Shown: positions 49,331 through 63,210, counted from the stretch's first letter. The stretch is DNA of 64,000 nucleotides from Symsagittifera roscoffensis (GCF_963678635.1 NC_087067.1:33704401-33768400); one strand, 5' to 3'. Program-made: numbers and translations. The notes: generated by a model not told the origin, from the letters alone.

Positions 49331-50489
49331 TTTATTTAAAGCAAAAGTAATTCTTTTACTTTTATGCGCTAAGAGTTATTGCTGTTTAAAGTTCGGTGAT
49401 GTCAAAAAGTTAAGCCTAATAGAGCGTGGTGCAAAAATTTTCAATGGGTCAAATTTTGGCCAAAACAAAAGAAAACCGAAAAATTTCTTTTGCAGTATCA
49501 ATTTTGTGTACAATCAGCTGCTGATGGGTCAAAAATAATGGAGATAACTTTTGGGGTCTTTGAGTTATAGCCTTTTGAATTTCGGTGATGTCAAAAAAAT
49601 AAGCCCAATCGAGCCTGGTGAATTGCGCGAACGGCCATAACTTGCCCAAAAATTTTAAAATTTCCAAATTTTATTATTTGGATCACAAGATCGTAGTCAG
49701 ATCTTGGGGGACTGAGAAAATGAACCAATTTCGTCGGTCCAACACAAAGTTATAAGCTTTTGAAATCTCGGTGATACCAAAAAGTTAAGCCTAATCGAGC
49801 GTGGTGCAAAAAATGAAATTTTCAAAATTTTTGTTTTTTTTTGTTCAAAGTTCATTTTTTTCATCTTGTTTCATAAATTTGAGCTCAGGACAAATCCAAC
49901 GAGCCCAAAACGACGTTTGTAGCTCAAGTGTACGTGGAGTAATCATCAGTTGAAAATTTGGGGGGACCCAAATTTCGGCCATTTTGGACGAAAATCGGCC
50001 TAAAAGCTAACTTTTACGTTAGTGCAATTTTTTTTCTTGCATTTTTCAAGAGAATTGGGCTGCCCTCCGCTGTCGCAGAGTGCATTCAAAGAAAACTTAT
50101 CAAATAGATTTGAATACTTACCTATTTAATAAGTTTATCACAACAATTAGGCTAAAAGCAACTGACAGTATCCTGGCTGGTATTCAATCATATGCCACTT
50201 ACAGTGGATGTGCAGCTATCATGCCATAGATGGTCATTCAAGGCACCTTGTACACGCTCCATAGGTTTTGACCAGCTGATTTGGCCATAAAACACATTGG
50301 GCCAAAAAAATTCCAAACAATGTCAATTTTCAGTATTTTGTTTGAAATGCATTAATTATAACGTGAGCGTGCAAAATTTTACATGGTATAAGAGCATATT
50401 TTTACTTTCGCGCGAGGGCGACTGTTTTAAAAGTAATGTACATAGACATAAGCTAGTAAGGATATAAATGAAAGCGGAGTAACTCAAAT

Positions 50490-50608
50490 GCCTACGACCA
50501 TACCATGTTGAATGCACCGGTTCTCGTCCGATCACCGAAGTTAAGCAACATTGGGCCTGGTTAGTACTTGGATGGGAGACCGCCTGGGAACACCAGGTGT
50601 TGTAGGCT
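50490..50608 (+). rRNA. 5S ribosomal RNA, copy 39
   Basis: Consensus body. The 3' flank is TTTTATTGAAAGC, a private change outside the T4. Upstream, GGGCGACTG replaces GGGCGAGTG. Confidence 0.97.
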
Positions 50609-51768
50609 TTTATTGAAAGCAAAAGTAATTCTTTTACTTTTATGCGCTAAGAGTTATTGCTGTTTAAAGTTCGGTGATGTCAAAAAGTTAAGCCTAATAG
50701 AGCGTGGTGCAAAAATTTTCAATGGGTCAAATTTTGGCCAAAACAAAAGAAAACCGAAAAATTTCTTTTGCAGTATCAATTTTGTGTACAATCAGCTGCT
50801 GATGGGTCAAAAATAATGGAGATAACTTTTGGGGTCTTTGAGTTATAGCCTTTTGAATTTCGGTGATGTCAAAAAAATAAGCCCAATCGAGCCTGGTGAA
50901 TTGCGCGAACGGCCATAACTTGCCCAAAAATTTTAAAATTTCCAAATTTTATTATTTGGATCACAAGATCATAGTCAGATCTTGGGGGACTGAGAAAATG
51001 AACCAATTTCGTCGGTCCAACACAAAGTTATAAGCTTTTGAAATCTCGGTGATACCAAAAAGTTAAGCCTAATCGAGCGTGGTGCAAAAAATGAAATTTT
51101 CAAAATTTTTGTTTTTTTTTTGTTCAAAGTTCATTTTTTTCATCTCGTTTCATAAATTTGAGCTCAGGACAAATCCAACGAGCCCAAAACGACGTTTGTA
51201 GCTCAAGTGTACGTGGAGTAATCATCAGTTGAAAATTTGGGGGGACCCAAATTTCGGCCATTTTGGACGAAAATCGGCCTAAAAGCTAACTTTTACGTTA
51301 GTGCAATTTTTTTTCTTGCATTTTTCAAGAGAATTGGGCTGCCCTCCGCTGTCGCAGAGTGCATTCAAAGAAAACTTATCAAATAGATTTGAATACTTAC
51401 CTATTTAATAAGTTTATCACAACAATTAGGCTAAAAGCAACTGACAGTATCCTGGCTGGTATTCAATCATATGCCACTTACAGTGGATGTGCAGCTATCA
51501 TGCCATAGATGGTCATTCAAGGCACCTTGTACACGCTCCATAGGTTTTGACCAGCTGATTTGGCCATAAAACACATTGGGCCAAAAAAATTCCAAACAAT
51601 GTCAATTTTCAGTATTTTGTTTGAAATGCATTAATTATAACGTGAGCGTGCAAAATTTTACATGGTATAAGAGCATATTTTTACTTTCGCGCGAGGGCGA
51701 GTGTTTTAAAAGTAATGTACATAGACATAAGCTAGTAAGGATATAAATGAAAGCGGAGTAACTCAAAT

Positions 51769-51887
51769 GCCTACGACCATACCATGTTGAATGCACCGGT
51801 TCTCGTCCGATCACCGAAGTTAAGCAACATTGGGCCTGGTTAGTACTTGGATGGGAGACCGCCTGGGAACACCAGGTGTTGTAGGCT
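51769..51887 (+). rRNA. 5S ribosomal RNA, copy 40
   Basis: Consensus with normal flanks. The spacer that follows is the first to lose CTTTTAA from the CTAAC/GTTAG hairpin (near 52566). Confidence 0.97.
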
Positions 51888-53041
51888 TTTATTTAAAGCA
51901 AAAGTAATTCTTTTACTTTTATGCGCTAAGAGTTATTGCTGTTTAAAGTTCGGTGATGTCAAAAAGTTAAGCCTAATAGAGCGTGGTGCAAAAATTTTCA
52001 ATGGGTCAAATTTTGGCCAAAACAAAAGAAAACCGAAAAATTTCTTTTGCAGTATCAATTTTGTGTACAATCAGCTGCTGATGGGTCAAAAATAATGGAG
52101 ATAACTTTTGGGGTCTTTGAGTTATAGCCTTTTGAATTTCGGTGATGTCAAAAAAATAAGCCCAATCGAGCCTGGTGAATTGCGCGAACGGCCATAACTT
52201 GCCCAAAAATTTTAAAATTTCCAAATTTTATTATTTGGATCACAAGATCATAGTCAGATCTTGGGGGACTGAGAAAATGAACCAATTTCGTCGGTCCAAC
52301 ACAAAGTTATAAGCTTTTGAAATCTCGGTGATACCAAAAAGTTAAGCCTAATCGAGCGTGGTGCAAAAAATGAAATTTTCAAAATTTTTGTTTTTTTTTT
52401 GTTCAAAGTTCATTTTTTTCCATCTTGTTTCATAAATTTGAGCTCAGGACAAATCCAACGAGCCCAAAACGACGTTTGTAGCTCAAGTGTACGTGGAGTA
52501 ATCATCAGTTGAAAATTTGGGGGGACCCGAATTTCGGCCATTTTGGACGAAAATCGGCCTAAAAGCTAAGTTAGTGCAATTTTTTTTCTTGCATTTTTCA
52601 AGAGAATTGGGCTGCCCTCCGCTGTCGCAGAGTGCATTCAAAGAAAACTTATCAAATAGATTTGAATAATTACCTATTTAATAAGTTTATCACAACAATT
52701 AGGCTAAAAGCAACTGACAGTATCCTGGCTGGTATTCAATCATATGCCACTTACAGTGGATGTGCAGCTATCATGCCATAGATGGTCATTCAAGGCACCT
52801 TGTACACGCTCCATAGATTTTGACCAGCTGATTTGGCCATAAAACACATTGGGCCAAAAAAATTCCAAACAATGTCAATTTTCAGTATTTTGTTTGAAAT
52901 GCATTAATTATAACGTGAGCGTGCAAAATTTTACATGGTATAAGAGCATATTTTTACTTTCGCGCGAGGGCGAGTGTTTTAAAAGTAATGTACATAGACA
53001 TAAGCTAGTAAGGATATAAATGAAAGCGGAGTAACTCAAAT

Positions 53042-53160
53042 GCCTACGACCATACCATGTTGAATGCACCGGTTCTCGTCCGATCACCGAAGTTAAGCAA
53101 CATTGGGCCTGGTTAGTACTTGGATGGGAGACCGCCTGGGAACACCAGGTGTTGTAGGCT
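53042..53160 (+). rRNA. 5S ribosomal RNA, copy 41
   Basis: Consensus; last of the CTTTCGCGCGAG block. Confidence 0.97.
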
Positions 53161-54313
53161 TTTATTTAAAGCAAAAGTAATTCTTTTACTTTTATGCGCT
53201 AAGAGTTATTGCTGTTTAAAGTTCGGTGATGTCAAAAAATTAAGCCTAATCGAGCGTGGTGCAAAAATTTTCAATGGGTCAAATTTTGGCCAAAACAAAA
53301 GAAAACCGAAAAATTTCTTTTGCAGTATCAATTTTGTGTACAATCAGCTGCTGATGGGTCAAAAATAATGGAGATAACTTTTGGGGTCTTTGAGTTATAG
53401 CCTTTTGAATTTCGGTGATGTCAAAAAAATAAGCCCAATCGAGCCTGGTGAATTGCGCGAACGGCCATAACTTGCCCAAAAATTTTAAAATTTCCAAATT
53501 TTATTATTTGGATCACAAGATCATAGTCAAATCTTGGGGGACTGAGAAAATGAGCCAATTTCGTCGGTCCAACACAAAGTTATAAGCTTTTGAAATCTCG
53601 GTGATACCAAAAAGTTAAGCCTAATCGAGCGTGGTGCAAAAAATGAAATTTTCAAAATTTTTGTTTTTTTTTTGTTCAAAGTTCATTTTTTTCATCTTGT
53701 TTCATAAATTTGAGCTCAGGACAAATCCAACGAGCCCAAAACGACGTTTGTAGCTCAAGTGTACGTGGAGTAATCATCAGTTGAAAATTTGGGGGGACCC
53801 GAATTTCGGCCATTTTGGACAAAAATCGGCCTAAAAGCTAAGTTAGTGCAATTTTTTTTCTTGCATTTTTCAAGAGAATTGGGCTGCCCTCCGCTGTCGC
53901 AGAGTGCATTCAAAGAAAACTTATCAAATAGATTTGAATACTTACCTATTTAATAAGTTTATCACAACAATTAGGCTAAAAGCAACTGACAGTATCCTGG
54001 CTGGTATTCAATCATATGCCACTTACAGTGGATGTGCGGCTATCATGCCATAGATGGTCATTCAAGGCACCTTGTACACGCTCCATAGGTTTTGACCAGC
54101 TGATTTGGCCATAAAACACATTGGGCCAAAAAAATTCCAAACAATGTCAATTTTCGGTATTTTGTTTGAAATGCATAAATTATAACGTGAGCGTGCAAAA
54201 TTTTACATGGTATAAGAGCATATTTTTACTCTCGCGCGAGGGCGAGCGTTTTAAAAGTAATGTACATAGACATAAGCTAGTAAGGATATAAATGAAAGCG
54301 GAGTAACTCAAAT

Positions 54314-54432
54314 GCCTACGACCATACCATGTTGAATGCACCGGTTCTCGTCCGATCACCGAAGTTAAGCAACATTGGGCCTGGTTAGTACTTGGATGGG
54401 AGACCGACTGGGAACACCAGGTGTTGTAGGCT
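54314..54432 (+). rRNA. 5S ribosomal RNA, copy 42 (C94A)
   Basis: C94A breaks G82-C94 in helix IV, at the same nucleotide as the C94G family but with a different base. The upstream spacer has GGGCGAGCG. Confidence 0.95.
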
Positions 54433-55584
54433 TTTATTTAAAGCAAAAGTAATTCTTTTACTTTTATGCGCTAAGAGTTATTGCTGTTTAAAGTTCGGTG
54501 ATGTCAAAAAGTTAAGCCTAATCGAGCGTGGTGCAAAAATTTTCAATGGGTCAAATTTTGGCCAAAACAAAAGAAAACCGAAAAATTTCTTTTGCAGTAT
54601 CAATTTTGTGTACAATCAGCTGCTGATAGGTCAAAAATAATGGAGATAACTTTTGGGGTCTTTGAGTTATAGCCTTTTGAATTTCGGTGATGTCAAAAAA
54701 ATAAGCCCAATCGAGCCTGGTGAATTGCGCTAACGGCCATAACTTGCCCAAAAATTTTAAAATTTCCAAATTTTATTATTTGGATCACAAGATCATAGTC
54801 AAATCTTGGGGGACTGAGAAAATGAACCAATTTCGTCGGTCCAACACAAAGTTATAAGCTTTTGAAATCTCGGTGATACCAAAAAGTTAAGCCTAATCGA
54901 GCGTGGTGCAAAAAATGAAGTTTTCAAAATTTTTGTTTTTTTTCCGTTCAAAGTTCATTTTTTTCATCTTGTTTCATAAATTTGAGCTCAGGATAATTCC
55001 AACGAGCCCAAAACGACGTTTGTAGCTCAAGTGTACGTGGAGTAATCATCAGTTGAAAATTTGGGGGACCCGAATTTCGGCCATTTTGGACGAAAATCGG
55101 CCTAAAAGCTAAGTTAGTGCAATTTTTTTTCTTGCATTTTTCAAGAGAATTGGGCTGCCCTCCGCTGTCGCAGAGTGCATTCAAAGAAAACTTATCAAAT
55201 AGATTTGAATACTTACCTATTTAATAAGTTTATCACAACAATTAGGCTAAAAGCAACTGACAGTATCCTGGCTGGTATTCAATCATATGCCACTTACAGT
55301 GGATGTGCGGCTATCATGCCATAGATGGTCATTCAAGGCACCTTGTACACGCTCCATAGGTTTTGACCAGCTGATTTGGCCATAAAACACATTGGGCCAA
55401 AAAAATTCCAAACAATGTCAATTTTCAGTATTTTGTTTGAAATGCATAAATTATAACGTGAGCGTGCAAAATTTTACATGGTATAACAGCATATTTTTAC
55501 TCTCGCGCGAGGGCGAGCGTTTTAAAAGTAATGTACATAGACATAAGCTAGTAAGGATATAAATGAAAGCGGAGTAACTCAAAT

Positions 55585-55703
55585 GCCTACGACCATACCA
55601 TGTTGAATGCACCGGTTCTCGTCCGATCACCGAAGTTAAGCAACATTGGGCCTGGTTAGTACTTGGATGGGAGACCGACTGGGAACACCAGGTGTTGTAG
55701 GCT
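55585..55703 (+). rRNA. 5S ribosomal RNA, copy 43 (C94A)
   Basis: Tandem duplicate of copy 42: same C94A, GGGCGAGCG, GCGCTAACGG in sub-repeat B and deleted hairpin upstream. Confidence 0.95.
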
Positions 55704-56863
55704 TTTATTTAAAGCAAAAGTAATTCTTTTACTTTTATGCGCTAAGAGTTATTGCTGTTTAAAGTTCGGTGATGTCAAAAAGTTAAGCCTAATCGAGCGT
55801 GGTGCAAAAATTTTCAATGGGTCAAATTTTGGCCAAAACAAAAGAAAACCGAAAAATTTCTTTTGCAGTATCAATTTTGTGTACAATCAGCTGCTGATAG
55901 GTCAAAAATAATGGAGATAACTTTTGGGGTCTTTGAGTTATAGCCTTTTGAATTTCGGTGATGTCAAAAAAATAAGCCCAATCGAGCCTGGTGAATTGCG
56001 CTAACGGCCATAACTTGCCCAAAAATTTTAAAAATTCCAAATTTTATTATTTGGATCACAAGATCATAGTCAAATCTTGGGGGACTGAGAAAATGAACCA
56101 ATTTCGTCGGTCCAACACAAAGTTATAAGCTTTTGAAATCTCGGTGATACCAAAAAGTTAAGCCTAATCGAGCGTGGTGCAAAAAATGAAGTTTTCAAAA
56201 TTTTTGTTTTTTTTCCGTTCAAAGTTCATTTTTTTCATCTTGTTTCATAAATTTGAGCTCAGGATAATTCCAACGAGCCCAAAACGACGTTTGTAGCTCA
56301 AGTGTACGTGGAGTAATCATCAGTTGAAAATTTGGGGGACCCGAATTTCGGCCATTTTGGACGAAAATCGGCCTAAAAGCTAACTTTTAAGTTAGTGCAG
56401 TTTTTTTTTCTTGCATTTTTCAAGAGAATTGGGCTGCCCTCCGCTGTCTCAGAGTGCATTCAAAGAAAACTTATCAAATAGATTTGAATACTTACCTATT
56501 TAATAAGTTTATCACAACAATTAGGCTAAAAGTAACTGACAGTATCCTGGCTGGTATTCAGTCATATGCCACTTACAGTGGATGTGCGGCTATCATGCCA
56601 TAGATGGTCATTCAAGGCACCTTGTACACGCTCCATAGGTTTTGACCAGCTGATTTGGCCATAAAACACATTGGGCCAAAAAAATTCCAAACAATGTCAA
56701 TTTTCAGTATTTTGTTTGAAATGCATAAATTATAACGTGAGCGTGCAAAATTTTACATGGTATAAGAGCATATTTTTACTCTCGCGCGAGGGCGAGTGTT
56801 TTAAAAGTAATGTACATAGACATAAGCTAGTAAGGATATAATTGAAAGCGGAGTAACTCAAAT

Positions 56864-56982
56864 GCCTACGACCATACCATGTTGAATGCACCGGTTCTCG
56901 TCCGATCACCGAAGTTAAGCAACATTGGGCCTGGTTAGTACTTGGATGGGAGACCGCCTGGGAACACCAGGTGTTGTAGGCT
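56864..56982 (+). rRNA. 5S ribosomal RNA, copy 44
   Basis: Consensus body, but the upstream box is TATAATT. The 3' flank is TTTTATTTTAAGC, giving a second T4. Confidence 0.96.
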
Positions 56983-58144
56983 TTTATTTTAAGCAAAAGT
57001 AATTCTTTTACTTTTATGCGCTAAGAGTTATTGCTGTTTAAAGTTCGGTGATGTCAAAAAGTTAAGCCTAATCGAGCGTGGTGCAAAAATTTTCAATGGG
57101 TCAAATTTTGGCCAAAACAAAAAAAAAACCGAAAATTTTTTTTTGCAGTATCAATTTTGTGTACAATCAGCTGCTGATAGGTCAAAAATAATGGAGATAA
57201 CTTTTGGGGTCTTTGAGTTATAGCCTTTTGAATTTCGGTGATGTCAAAAAAATAAGCCCAATCGAGCCTGGTGAATTGCGCGAACGGCCATAACTTGCCC
57301 AAAAATTTTAAAATTTCCAAATTTTATTATTTGGATCACAAGATCATAGTCAAATCTTGAGGGACTGAGAAAATGAACCAATTTCGTCGGTCCAACACAA
57401 AGTTATAAGCTTTTGAAATCTCGGTGATACCAAAAAGTTAAGCCTAATCGAGCGTGGTGCAAAAAATGAAATTTTCAAAATTTTTGTTTTTTTTTTTCGT
57501 TCAAAGTTCATTTTTTTCATCTTGTTTCATAAATTTGAGCTCAGGACAATTCCAACGAGCCCAAAACGACGTTTGTAGCTCAAGTGTACGTGGAGTAATC
57601 ATCAGTTGAAAATTTGGGGGGACCCGAATTTCGGCCATTTTGGACGAAAATCGTCCTAAAAGCTAACTTTTAAGTTGAGCAATTTTTTTTCTTGCATTTT
57701 TCAAGAGAATTGGGCTGCTCTCCGCTGTCGCAGAGTGTATTAAAAGAAAACTTATCAAATAGATTTGAATACTTACCTATTTAATAAGTTTATCACAACA
57801 ATTAGGCTAAAAGCAACTGACAGTATCCTGGCTGGTATTCAATCATATGCCACTTGCAGTGGATGTGCGGCTATCATGCCATAGATGGTCATTCAAGGCA
57901 CCTTGTACACGCTTCATAGGTTTTGACCAGCTGATTTGGCCATAAAACACATTGGGCCAAAAAAATTCCAAACAATGTCAATTTTCAGTATTTTGTTTGA
58001 AATGCATAAATTATAACGTAAGCGTGCAAAATTTTACATGGTATAAGAGCATATTTTTACTCTCGCGCGAGGGCTAGTGTTTTAAAAGTAGGGTACATAG
58101 ACATAAGCTAGTAAGGATATAAATGAAAGCGGAGTAACTCAAAT

Positions 58145-58263
58145 GCCTACGACCATACCATGTTGAATGCACCGGTTCTCGTCCGATCACCGAAGTTAAG
58201 CAACATTGGGCCTGGTTAGTACTTGGATGGGAGACCGCCTGGGAACACCAGGTGTTGTAGGCT
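58145..58263 (+). rRNA. 5S ribosomal RNA, copy 45
   Basis: Consensus body. Upstream, GAGGGCTAGTG and AAAGTAGGGTACAT are found; the first is shared with the units of 26607 and 36480. Confidence 0.97.
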
Positions 58264-59422
58264 TTTATTTAAAGCAAAAGTAATTCTTTTACTTTTATGC
58301 GCTAAGAGTTATTGCTGTTTAAAGTTCGATGATGTCAAAAAGTTAAGCCTAATCGAGCGTGGTGCAAAAATTTTCAATGGGTCAAATTTTGGCCAAAACA
58401 AAAGAAAACCGAAAAATTTCTTTTGCAGTATCAATTTTGTGTACAATCAACTGCTGATAGGACAAAAATAATGGAGATAACTTTTGGGGTCTTTGAGTTA
58501 TAGCCTTTTGAATTTCGGTGATGTCAAAAAAATAAGCCCAATCGAGCCTGGTGAATTGCGCGAACGGCCATAACTTGCCCAAAAATTTTAAAATTTCCAT
58601 ATTTTATTATTTGGATCACAAGATCATAGTCAAATCTTGGGGGACTGAGAAAATGAACCAATTTCGTCGGTCCAACACAAAGTTATAAGCTTTTGTAATC
58701 TCGGTGATACCAAAAAGTTAAGCCTAATCGAGCGTGGTGCAAAAAATGAAATTTTCAAAATTTTTGTTTTTTTCCGTTCAAAGTTCATTTTTATCATCTT
58801 GTTTCATAAATTTGAGCTCAGGACAATTCCAACGAGCCCAAAACGACGTTTGTAGCTCAAGTGTACGTGGAGCAATCATCAGTTGAAAATTTGGGGGGAC
58901 CCGAATTTCGGCCATTTTGGACGAAAATCGGCCTAAAAGCTAACTTTTAAGTTAGTGCATTTTTTTGTCTTGCATTTTTCAAGAGAATTGGGCTGCCCTC
59001 CGCTGTCGCAGAGTGCATTCAAAGAAAACTTATCAAATAGATTTGAATACTTACCTATTTAATAAGTTTATCACAACAATTAGGCTAAAAGCAACTGACA
59101 GTATCCTGGCTGGTATTCAATCATATGCCACTTACAGTGGATGTGCGGCTATCATGCCATAGATGGTCATTCAAGGCACCTTGTACACGCTCCATAGGTT
59201 TTGACCAGCTGATTTGGCAATAAAACACATTGGGCCAAAAAAATTCCAAACAATGTCAATTTTCAGTATTTTGTTTGAAATGCATAAATTATAACGTGAG
59301 CGTGCAAAATTTTACATGGTATAAGAGCATATTTTTACTCTCGCGCGAGGGCGAGTGTTTTAAAAGTAATGTACATAGACATAAGCTAGTAAGGATATAA
59401 ATGAAAGCGGAGTAACTCAAAT

Positions 59423-59541
59423 GCCTACGACCATACCATGTTGAATGCACCGGTTCTCGTCCGATCACCGAAGTTAAGCAACATTGGGCCTGGTTAGTAC
59501 TTGGATGGGAGACCGCCTGGGAACACAAGGTGTTGTAGGCT
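59423..59541 (+). rRNA. 5S ribosomal RNA, copy 46 (C105A)
   Basis: C105A (ACACAAGG) breaks the G70-C105 pair of helix V. It shares AGTTCGATGATG in sub-repeat A with copy 45. Confidence 0.95.
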
Positions 59542-60693
59542 TTTATTTAAAGCAAAAGTAATTCTTTTACTTTTATGCGCTAAGAGTTATTGCTGTTTAA
59601 AGTTCGATGATGTCAAAAAGTTAAGCCTAATCGAGCGTGGTGCAAAAATTTTCAATGGGTCAAATTTTGGCCAAAACAAAAGAAAACCGAAAAATTTCTT
59701 TTGCAGTATCAATTTTGTGTACAATCAGCTGCTGATAGGTCAAAAATAATGGAGATAACTTTTGGGGTCTTTGAGTTATAGCCTTTTGAATTTCGGTGAT
59801 GTCAAAAAAATAAGCCCAATCGAGCCTGGTGAATTGCGCGAACGGCCATAACTTGCCCAAAAATTTTAAAATTACCAAATTTTATTATTTGGATCACAAG
59901 ATCATAGTCAAATCTTGGGGGACTGAGAAAATGAACCAATTTCGTCGGTCCAACACAAAGTTATAAGCTTTTGAAATCTCGGTGATACCAAAAAGTTAAG
60001 CCTAATCGAGCGTGGTGCAAAAAATGAAATTTTCAAAATTTTTGTTTTTTTTTCCGCTCAAAGTTCATTTTTATCATCTTGTTTCATAAATTTGAGCTCA
60101 GGACAATTCCAACGAGCCCAAAACGACGTTTGTAGCTCAAGTGTACGTGGAGTAATCATCAGTTGAAAATTTTGGGGGACCCGAATTTCGGCCATTTTGG
60201 ACGAAAATCGGCCTAAAAGCTAACTTTTCAGTTAGTGCAATTTAATTTTTCAAGAGAATTGGGCTGCCCTCCGCTGTCGCAGAGTGCATTCAAAGAAAAC
60301 TTATCAAATAGCTTTGAATACTTACCTATTTAATAAGTTTATCACAACAATTAGGCTAAAAGCAACTGACAGTATCCTGGCTGGTATTCAATCATATGCC
60401 ACTTACAGTGGATGTGCGGCTATCATGCCATAGATGGTCATTCAAGGCACCTTGTACACGCTCCATAGGTTTTGACCAGCTGATTTGGCCATAAAACACA
60501 TTGGGCCAAAAAAATTCCAAACAATGTCAATTTTCAGTATTTTGTTTGAAATGCATAAATTATAACGTGAGCGTGCAAAATTTTACATGGTATAAGAGCA
60601 TATTTTTACTCTCGCGCGAGGGCGAGTGTTTTAAAAGTAATGTACATAGACATAAGCTAGTAAGGATATAAATGAAAGCGTAGTAACTCAAAT

Positions 60694-60812
60694 GCCTACG
60701 ACCATACCATGTTGAATGCACCGGTTCTCGTCCGATCACCGAAGTTAAGCAACATTGGGCCTGGTTAGTACTTGGATGGGAGACCGCCTGGGAACACCAG
60801 GTGTTGTAGGAT
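60694..60812 (+). rRNA. 5S ribosomal RNA, copy 47 (C118A)
   Basis: C118A removes the terminal G1-C118 pair; the T-run remains (GTAGGATTTTATTT). The preceding spacer has lost most of the TTTTTTTTCTTGCA tract near 60243. Confidence 0.95.
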
Positions 60813-61966
60813 TTTATTTAAAGCAAAAGTAATTCTTTTACTTTTATGCGCTAAGAGTTATTGCTGTTTAAAGTTCGGTGATGTCAAAAAGTTAGGCCTA
60901 ATCGAGCGTGGTGCAAAAAATTTCAATGGGTCAAATTTTGGCCAAAACAAAAGAAAACCGAAAAATTTCTTTTGCAGTATCAATTTTGTGTACAATCAGC
61001 TGCTGATAGGTTAAAAATAATGGAGATAACTTTTGGGGTCTTTGAGTTATAGCCTTTTGAATTTCGGTGATGTCAAAAAAATAAGCCCAATCGAGCCTGG
61101 TGAATTGCGCGAACGGCCATAACTTGCCCAAAAATTTTAAATTTTCCAAATTTTATTATTTGGATCACAAGATCATAGTCAAATCTTGGGGGACTGAGAA
61201 AATGAACCAATTTCGTCGGTCCAACACAAAGTTATAAGCTTTTGAAATCTCGGTGATACCAAAAAGTTAAGCCTAATCGAGCGTGGTGCAAAAAATGAAA
61301 TTTTCAAATTTTTTTTTTTTCGTTCAAAGTTCAATTTTTTCATCTTGTTTCATAAGTTTGAGCTCAGGACAATTCCAACGAGCCCAAAACGACGTTTGTA
61401 GCTCAAGTGTACGTGGAGTAATCATCAGTTGAAAATTTGGGGGGCCCGAATTTCGGCCATTTTGGACGAAAATCGGCCTAAAAGCTAACTTTTAAGTTGG
61501 TGCAATTTTTTTTCTTGCATTTTTCAAGAGAATTGGGCTGCCCTCCGCTGTCGCATATTGCATTCAAAGAAAACTTATCAAATAGATTTGAATACTTACT
61601 ATTGAATAAGTTTATCACAACAATTAGGCTAAATGCAACTGACAGTATCCTGGCTGGTATTCAATCATATGCCACTTACAGTGGATGTGCGGCTATCATG
61701 CCATAGATGGTCATTCAAGGCACCTTGTACACGCTCCATGGGTTTTGACCAGCTGATTTGGCCATAAAACACATTGGGCCAAAAAAATTCCAAACAATGT
61801 CAATTTTCAGTATTTTGTTTGAAATGCATAAATTATAACGTGAGCGTGCAAAATTTTACATGGTATAAGAGCATATTTTTACTCGCGCGCGAGGGCGAGT
61901 GTTTTAAAAGTAATGTACATAGACATAAGCTAGTAAGGATATAAATGAAAGCGGAGTAACTCAAAT

Positions 61967-62085
61967 GCCTACGACCATACCATGTTGAATGCACTGGTTC
62001 TCGTCCGATCACCGAAGTTAAGCAACATTGGGCCTGGTTAGTACTTGGATGGGAGACCGCCTGGGAACACCAGGTGGTGTAGGCT
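61967..62085 (+). rRNA. 5S ribosomal RNA, copy 48 (C29T, T111G)
   Basis: C29T leaves a U29-G48 wobble in helix III, and T111G opens the A8-U111 pair of helix I. The upstream palindrome is extended to CTCGCGCGCGAG. The splice-donor-like motif in the preceding spacer is lost (CTTACTATTG near 61598). Confidence 0.95.
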
Positions 62086-63210
62086 TTTATTTAAAGCAAA
62101 ATTAATTCTTTTACTTTTATGCGCTAAGAGTTATTGCTGTTCAAAGTTCGGTGATGTCAAAAAGTTAAGCCTAATCGAGCGTGGTGCAAAAATTTTCAAT
62201 GGGTCAAATTTTGGCCAAAACAAAAGAAAACCGAAAAATTTCTTTTGCAGTATCAATTTTGTGTACAATCAGCTGCTGATAGGTCAAAAATAATGGAGAT
62301 AACTTTTGGGGTCTTTGAGTTATAGCCTTTTGAATTTCGGTGATGTCAAAAAAATAAGCCCAATCGAGCCTGGTGAATTGCGCGAACGGCCATAACTTGC
62401 CCAAAAATTTTAAAATTTCCAAATTTTATTATTTGGATCACAAGATCATAGTCAAATCTTGGGGGACTGAGAAAATGAACCAATTTCGTCGGTCCAACAC
62501 AAAGTTATAAGCTTTTGAAATCTCGGTGATACCAAAAAGTTAAGCCTAATCGAGCGTGGTGCAAAAAATGAAATTTTCAAAATTTCTGTTTTTTTTCGTT
62601 CAAAGTTCATTTTTTTCATCTCGTTTCATAAATTTGAGCTCAGGACAATTCCAACGTGGAGTAATCATCAGTTGAAAATTTGGGGGACCCGAATTTCGGC
62701 CATTTTGGACGAAAATCGGCCTAAAAGCTACATTTTACGTTAATGCAATTTTTTTTCTTGCATTTTTCAAGAGAATTAGGCTGCCCTCCGCTGTCGCAGA
62801 GTGCATTCAAAGAAAACTTATCAAATAGATTTGAATACTTACCTATTTAATAAGTTTATCACAACAATTAGGCTAAAAGCAACTGACCGTATCCTGGCTG
62901 GTATTCAATCATATGCCACTTACAGTGGATGTGCGGCTATCATGCCATAGATGGCAATTCAAGGCACCTTGTACACGCTCCATAGGTTTTGACCAGCTGA
63001 TTTGGCCATAAAACACATTGGGCCAAAAAAATTCCAAACAATGTCAATTTTCAGTATTTTGTTTGAAATGCATAAATTATAACGTGAGCGTGCAAAATTT
63101 TACATGGTATAAGAGCATATTTTTACTCTCGCGCGAGGGCGAGTGTTTTAAAAGTAATGTACATAGACATACGCTAGTAAGGATATAAATGAAAGCGGAG
63201 TAACTCAAAT
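62086..63210 (+). repeat. Spacer with 33-bp deletion
   Basis: Near 62656, CCAACG joins directly to TGGAGTAATC. The 33 bp normally between two ACG triplets are missing, which removes GAGCCC...AAGTGTAC of the spacer and accounts for the short 1,244-bp unit. Other elements are present. Confidence 0.9.
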
